From NCBI RefSeq assembly GCF_018156225.1, contig NZ_JAGTAR010000035.1:1-57813 (forward strand): 57,813 nt of DNA. The letters are read 5' to 3'. This DNA comes from Carboxylicivirga sediminis. GTDB lineage: Bacteria; Bacteroidota; Bacteroidia; Bacteroidales; Marinilabiliaceae. Below are positions 53,910 to 57,813 of this stretch, piece after piece. Numbering within the stretch: the stretch's first letter is position 1; each line of letters starts with the position of its first letter. The notes below the pieces were generated by a model, which saw only the letters and a program-made list of their open reading frames with translations, made no database searches and was not told the origin of the DNA. The translations under genes were made by a program, and so were the position numbers.

Positions 53910-55745
53910 CTATTTGGCTTTTTTAATGATCATTTCGCAGTTTTTGCAATCAAACTCCAGCAGGTAGCTGTCCTTATCGTTGTATAGGGTAAGTGGCAGA
54001 AGTCGGCGGGCTTCAGGATGTTCTTTAAGGCATTGGTTATTCATGTACAACAGGCAATGGCGGGTGCGCATAAGCTCCGCATTTGATGTGTTAGCCAGCT
54101 TCTCAAAGCCCCAGTCGCTGCTGGTTACACCATGGCGGGCATAAAACTGTTGAGCTTTCTGGTTGATGATGTTGGCGGTAAAATTGAGCTCGCTTTTAGG
54201 GAATGGCACACTATTGGGATGTATGACCCGTTCTTTGGCTTTAAAGTGCGCCTGACGTTTCTGCAGATGGCATTCAATTAGCTCCCGACGCAACCCATTC
54301 AAGTCTTTCGCCTTAAAAAACCAGTTGCTTTTAAGGTTGATATGCACATTATCGGCCTCAAATATGGTGGTGCCCAGCTTTGCTATTTGTGTTTGTATCT
54401 GCTCCAGTGCCCGTTCCGGGTTATTCGCGGTTTGTGTATCCAATGATCTGGTGATGGACGACGCAAGACCATCAGTATCTTTTATGGATAGGGTAAAGCC
54501 ATTATCGTTTTCACTCAAAAGAATGTTGGCTTTTATCTTCCGTTGGGTGGTGTTGTTATTAACACTGTCGGTAAAAGCCTTATCGAAATTACGAAACAGG
54601 TTCATGCCCTGCCGTATGTCCTTCATGCTGTTGGTGTATATTTTATTCCCCTCCGTGCGGTTAACTTTTAAGCCCGTAAGCTCCTTCTTTTTGGTGTAAA
54701 ACGAAAGTCCATCGCCATTATGGATGGGGGTGTTGCCCGCGATGGTAAAATGGTCTTTCCCCACCTGTATCACCTTGCCAATCTGTTCGCCCCTGTTTTT
54801 AGGCGAATCAATGGACCAGATGCCGGTTGAACGGCCATTGATAAAGTAGCTGGTAAAGCCCCTGTTAAAGCTTTTTCCAACTTCGGGTGTGTAACTGGCG
54901 GCACTTGTTCCTGACGATGCACGCACCACATCGTTACGGCGTGTTATTATTTCGTCGAGCAATTGCCGGTAATGTGCCGTCACATTGGCTACATAATCTT
55001 TGTCTTTCAAGCGCCCTTCAATTTTAAAGGAGGAGATACCGGCATCTACCAGCTGCTCCAAGTGCCCCGACAGGTTCAGATCTTTCAGCGACAGTAAGTG
55101 CTTATCATGGTACAACTCTTCACCGTTTCGGGTTTTTAAACTGTACTTAAGCCGGCATGGCTGGGCACATTCACCCCGGTTGGCACTGCGCTTGTTAATG
55201 GCAGCGCTCATATAGCACTGGCCGCTGTAGCATACACACAGCGCCCCATGAATAAAATATTCCAGGGGAACAGTTGTAGCCTGGCGGATGGTATCTATTT
55301 CGTTAATCGAAAGTTCGCGGGCCAGTACAATCTGGTCAAAACCCACATTCTCCAGGAATTTAACTTTATCAAGGCTGCGGTTATCCGTTTGTGTGCTGGC
55401 ATGGATGGGGATGGGTGGTAAGTCTGTTTCCAGGAGGCCCATATCCTGTATGATGAGCGCATCGGCACCTAGTTGATATACCTGATGAGCCAACTCGTTG
55501 GCAGCCTGCAGCTCATTATCAAACAAAAGGGTATTGAGCGCAATATATACTTTCACCCCAAACAGGTGGGCATAACTTATGAGCTGTTCAATGTCATCAA
55601 GCGAATTGCCCGCATTTTTGCGGGCCCCAAAACCCGGACCACCTATGTATACGGCATCAGCACCATGGTCAATGGCTGCTTTACCGCATTCAAGATTCTT
55701 TGCAGGAGAAAGGAGTTCGATGGTTCTGACTGGTGCTGTGTTCAT
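53910..55745 (-). CDS. U32-family protein, RlhA-like (tRNA/rRNA hydroxylation)
   Basis: A 611-residue member of the U32 family, annotated historically as a peptidase but now linked to RNA cytidine or uridine hydroxylation. The length and the long C-terminal extension (DUF3656-like, about 300-611) fit RlhA, which makes 5-hydroxycytidine in 23S rRNA, better than the shorter TrhP. The N-terminal barrel starts ELLSPAKNLECGKAAIDHGAD, and the U32 signature is HGALCVCYSGQC. Cys170, Cys177, Cys193 and Cys197 are spaced to bind an iron-sulfur cluster. A separate TrhP function cannot be excluded. It converges on the receptor gene across the 41-bp repeat array. Confidence 0.85.
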   Translation of the reverse strand: MNTAPVRTIELLSPAKNLECGKAAIDHGADAVYIGGPGFGARKNAGNSLDDIEQLISYAHLFGVKVYIALNTLLFDNELQAANELAHQVYQLGADALIIQDMGLLETDLPPIPIHASTQTDNRSLDKVKFLENVGFDQIVLARELSINEIDTIRQATTVPLEYFIHGALCVCYSGQCYMSAAINKRSANRGECAQPCRLKYSLKTRNGEELYHDKHLLSLKDLNLSGHLEQLVDAGISSFKIEGRLKDKDYVANVTAHYRQLLDEIITRRNDVVRASSGTSAASYTPEVGKSFNRGFTSYFINGRSTGIWSIDSPKNRGEQIGKVIQVGKDHFTIAGNTPIHNGDGLSFYTKKKELTGLKVNRTEGNKIYTNSMKDIRQGMNLFRNFDKAFTDSVNNNTTQRKIKANILLSENDNGFTLSIKDTDGLASSITRSLDTQTANNPERALEQIQTQIAKLGTTIFEADNVHINLKSNWFFKAKDLNGLRRELIECHLQKRQAHFKAKERVIHPNSVPFPKSELNFTANIINQKAQQFYARHGVTSSDWGFEKLANTSNAELMRTRHCLLYMNNQCLKEHPEARRLLPLTLYNDKDSYLLEFDCKNCEMIIKKAK

Positions 55746-55799
55746 TGATTTTTGTTTAGCTTAATAAGCGATCGGATTAGTAATTTAAGTATTAATTTA

Positions 55800-55807
55800 T
55801 ATTTTTG
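55800..55807 (+). promoter_or_regulatory. Predicted -7 promoter element of the SLC13 transporter
   Basis: TATTTTTG on the + strand, an exact TAnnTTTG match 61 bases before the start at 55869. It faces the - strand motif at 55835-55842. Confidence 0.4.
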
Positions 55808-55834
55808 TTTGTGCTCTTGGCGCCGAATTGGTGA

Positions 55835-55842
55835 CAAAAATA
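55835..55842 (-). promoter_or_regulatory. Predicted -7 promoter element of the U32 gene
   Basis: TATTTTTG on the - strand, an exact TAnnTTTG match 89 bases upstream of the U32 start. Confidence 0.4.
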
Positions 55843-55868
55843 GCACATTTATTTGACGCTTATAACAG

Positions 55869-57647
55869 ATGCCGTACATCGACGTAATTGTTGTTTTTGT
55901 AGTTATTGCTTTTATCCTCGTATCTCTGTATCGCGAATGGATGGGGGCGGCTTTTACATTTTTTATCGCTGTAATGGTGCTGGGGATTTTCAAGATTCTT
56001 ACACCCGCTGAAATTCTCGAAGGCTTTGCCAACGAGCAGATTGCTGTGATTATTATGCTACTGTTGCTGGGCGATGCCATTCGGCAGACCTCTGTTATTG
56101 AAATATTCTTTTCTAAAATTTTTCCAACATCATCCAGCTATAAGGGCTTTTTAGCCCGTATGATGATTTGGGTGGGCGGATTCTCTGCTTTCTTGAATAA
56201 TACGCCTTTGGTGGCGGTGATGATGCCATATGTGCATCAGTGGAGCCAACGAAATAATATATCATCATCCAAGTTGCTGATTCCTTTGTCTTATGCCGCT
56301 ATCTTAGGAGGGTGTGTAACACTTATTGGTACATCAACCAACCTGATTGTGAGTGGTATGGTGGCTGACCAGGATATTATCCAGGATATGCCGGCTTTGG
56401 AGATGTTTGATTTTGTATGGGTGGGTTTGCCAATGCTGGTTATTGGCTTTTTGTATTTATACTTCTTTAGTTACAAGCTACTGCCAGATAGGAAAACGGC
56501 TATAGATACCTATATTAAAAACGATCGAAAGTTTTTGGTCGAAGCAGTGGTGAAAAGAGGGTCAAAACTTATAGGCCTTACCATTGCAGAGGCTGATATG
56601 AAGAATGAAAACGGATTACTGCTGATAGAGGTAATTCGCGATAATCACCTGATTAGCCTTATTGATGATAACTTTGTGCTGCAGGAAGGCGATTTATTGC
56701 GCTTTGCGGGTGATAATACTGAAGTAGTTAACTTGCTATCGGAAACGAGCGAATTGATGTTGCCATCAGTAGGCATGATGTCGAAGCTGAAACGTTCGCA
56801 GGTGGTTGAGATTGTTATTTCTCATAATAGTACGCTGATTTCAAAGCAGGTGAGGGATATTTATTTCAGAGGTAAATATGATTCTGCTTTATTGGCCATT
56901 CACCGTAATGGTGAGCGCATTGTTGGTAAAATTGATGACCTCAAGCTAAAGGCAGGTGATGTTTTGCTGCTTCTGGCAGGTGATAACTTTACCAGCCGTA
57001 TCCAAAATGACATCGATTTCTATGTTATCTCCAAGGTTAAAGAGTTACGTAAACCAGAGCGCTATAAGATTTGGGTACTCTTTGGCGGTACGCTAATGGC
57101 CATATTCCTGGCTGCCGTTAAGCTGGTGCCGCTGTTTATTGGTTTGCTGATAGTGTTGGCCGCCATCAATATCTTAAAAGTTGTATCGGCCAAGGATTTA
57201 CCAAAAAATATTGACTATAACCTGGGGGTAATCATTGCGCTGTCGCTGGCCTTGGGTACAGCCATGATGAAAACAGGTGTGGCAGCGATGATAGCTAACT
57301 TGATTATTTCTGTGTTTATGCCACTGGGACGCATATCGATGCTGCTGGGCATATTTATGATAACTTCGGTGCTGGCTGCTTACATCACTAATAAAGCAGC
57401 AGTGGCCATTGTTTTTCCAATATCGATTACTGCCGCTAAAAATTTGGGGCTTGATCCGATGCCATTTGTGCTGGTGGTGTCTTTTGCTGCTGCAGCCAAT
57501 TTCATCACGCCTATTGGCTATCAAACTAACCTGATGGTCTACGGTCCGGGTGGTTATAATTTTAAGGACTTCTTCAAGATTGGTCTTCCGCTTACCATTA
57601 TTTATATGTTTGTAACAGTGGCGGTATTAAGCTATATGTACTTCTAG
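55869..57647 (+). CDS. SLC13 family transporter with two RCK_C domains
   Basis: A 592-residue inner-membrane transporter of the SLC13/DASS-like or ArsB superfamily. Membrane segments at the N-terminus contain the helix-hairpin motif AFLNNTPLVAVMMP and GTSTNLIVSG (about residues 115-165). Two cytoplasmic TrkA-C (RCK_C) domains lie at about 205-290 and 300-385 (EGDLLRFAGDNTEV and LKAGDVLLLLAGDN). The second membrane half (about 400-592) has ITNKAAVAIVFPISITAA and FITPIGYQTNLMVYGPGGY, the typical second SLC13 signature. Possible substrates are dicarboxylates, sulfate or anions; sequence does not decide. Confidence 0.88.
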   Translation: MPYIDVIVVFVVIAFILVSLYREWMGAAFTFFIAVMVLGIFKILTPAEILEGFANEQIAVIIMLLLLGDAIRQTSVIEIFFSKIFPTSSSYKGFLARMMIWVGGFSAFLNNTPLVAVMMPYVHQWSQRNNISSSKLLIPLSYAAILGGCVTLIGTSTNLIVSGMVADQDIIQDMPALEMFDFVWVGLPMLVIGFLYLYFFSYKLLPDRKTAIDTYIKNDRKFLVEAVVKRGSKLIGLTIAEADMKNENGLLLIEVIRDNHLISLIDDNFVLQEGDLLRFAGDNTEVVNLLSETSELMLPSVGMMSKLKRSQVVEIVISHNSTLISKQVRDIYFRGKYDSALLAIHRNGERIVGKIDDLKLKAGDVLLLLAGDNFTSRIQNDIDFYVISKVKELRKPERYKIWVLFGGTLMAIFLAAVKLVPLFIGLLIVLAAINILKVVSAKDLPKNIDYNLGVIIALSLALGTAMMKTGVAAMIANLIISVFMPLGRISMLLGIFMITSVLAAYITNKAAVAIVFPISITAAKNLGLDPMPFVLVVSFAAAANFITPIGYQTNLMVYGPGGYNFKDFFKIGLPLTIIYMFVTVAVLSYMYF

Positions 57648-57673
57648 GTAAACTTTCATTACAGACCGATTAA

Positions 57674-57803
57674 CAATGTAAAAAACATTGAAACGCCTAT
57701 ATGATCTGCAATCCCGCCGGGATTGTTATTAATAGGGTAGGCTTATTATTTCTATAAATATTCAACTTCTCCGAAGTTGTTTTATTATCTCCAGCGGAGA
57801 TAA
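57674..57803. repeat. Four short hairpins downstream of the transporter
   Basis: Four perfect inverted repeats occur in a row: CAATGT-A5-ACATTG (57674-57690), CAATCCCG/CGGGATTG (57709-57725), CAACTTC-TCC-GAAGTTG (57763-57779, followed by T4), and TTATCTCC-AGC-GGAGATAA (57785-57803). The first or second may terminate the transporter gene; the third has a short T tail. The rest of 57648-57813 shows no gene. Confidence 0.75.
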
Positions 57804-57813
57804 ATATTTGTAG

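Overview
This window is a chromosomal segment of a Bacteroidota bacterium, most likely a fermentative, gliding or surface-active member of Bacteroidia such as Marinilabiliales; I cannot fix the genus. Several signs point there: a type B (CHU_C) type IX secretion sorting domain next to a PorP/SprF-family protein, a type A sorting domain on a secreted protease, many DUF families typical of the phylum, promoters of the TAnnTTTG type, and few recognisable Shine-Dalgarno sequences. The acetate and butyrate kinase cluster and a YqhD-like alcohol dehydrogenase suggest fermentation.

Layout. 1-110: tRNA-Asp and its terminator. 0.3-11.4 kb: a 3382-residue secreted protein with about 15 Calx-beta repeats, co-transcribed with a PorP/SprF partner. 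11.4-18 kb: a secreted class I glutamine amidotransferase-like hydrolase, then two chemoreceptors flanking sucD. 18.2-19.5 kb: a small HTH protein and a caspase-like lipoprotein. 19.5-23.9 kb: a TetR regulator with two palindromic operators, followed by a TolC/HlyD/ABC-2 permease export set without an ATPase gene. 24-26.2 kb: two small envelope proteins and fabG. 26.3-31.1 kb: a tight four-gene run of alcohol dehydrogenase, DUF6340-like lipoprotein, PBP4-type carboxypeptidase and DUF819 permease. 31.1-35.6 kb: an Omp85-like barrel, a YitT protein, a nitrilase-family amidase, an 80-residue orphan and a TonB-domain protein carrying a receptor-plug-like tail.

36.1-41.7 kb is the metabolic centre: pta, a 3-hydroxyacyl-CoA dehydrogenase-like gene, ackA, ptb and buk, all on the + strand. 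Together these would convert acetyl-CoA and butyryl-CoA to acyl phosphates and then to acetate and butyrate with ATP gain. The dehydrogenase-like protein keeps the His-Glu pair but has Val where the family has an active-site Asn, so its role is uncertain. Hairpin terminators after pta and after ptb, and a promoter motif before buk, suggest that the cluster is not expressed as one uniform unit.

41.7-57.8 kb: a cation:proton antiporter; a T9SS-exported trypsin-fold protease; a tight five-gene - strand operon (DUF4097-like protein, aminopeptidase P, an AT-rich glycosyltransferase, a thioredoxin-fold lipid-envelope-type protein and a DUF4465 lipoprotein); a divergent TonB-dependent receptor with an unusual extended N-terminus; a GC-rich array of four 41-bp tandem repeats; a U32-family RNA-hydroxylation protein; and an SLC13 transporter with two RCK_C domains. 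I saw no rRNA, CRISPR array, insertion sequence or phage genes. The most unusual items are the modified dehydrogenase in the acyl-kinase cluster, the TonB/plug fusion, the 41-bp array and the caspase-like lipoprotein. None of these amounts to a proven new system.
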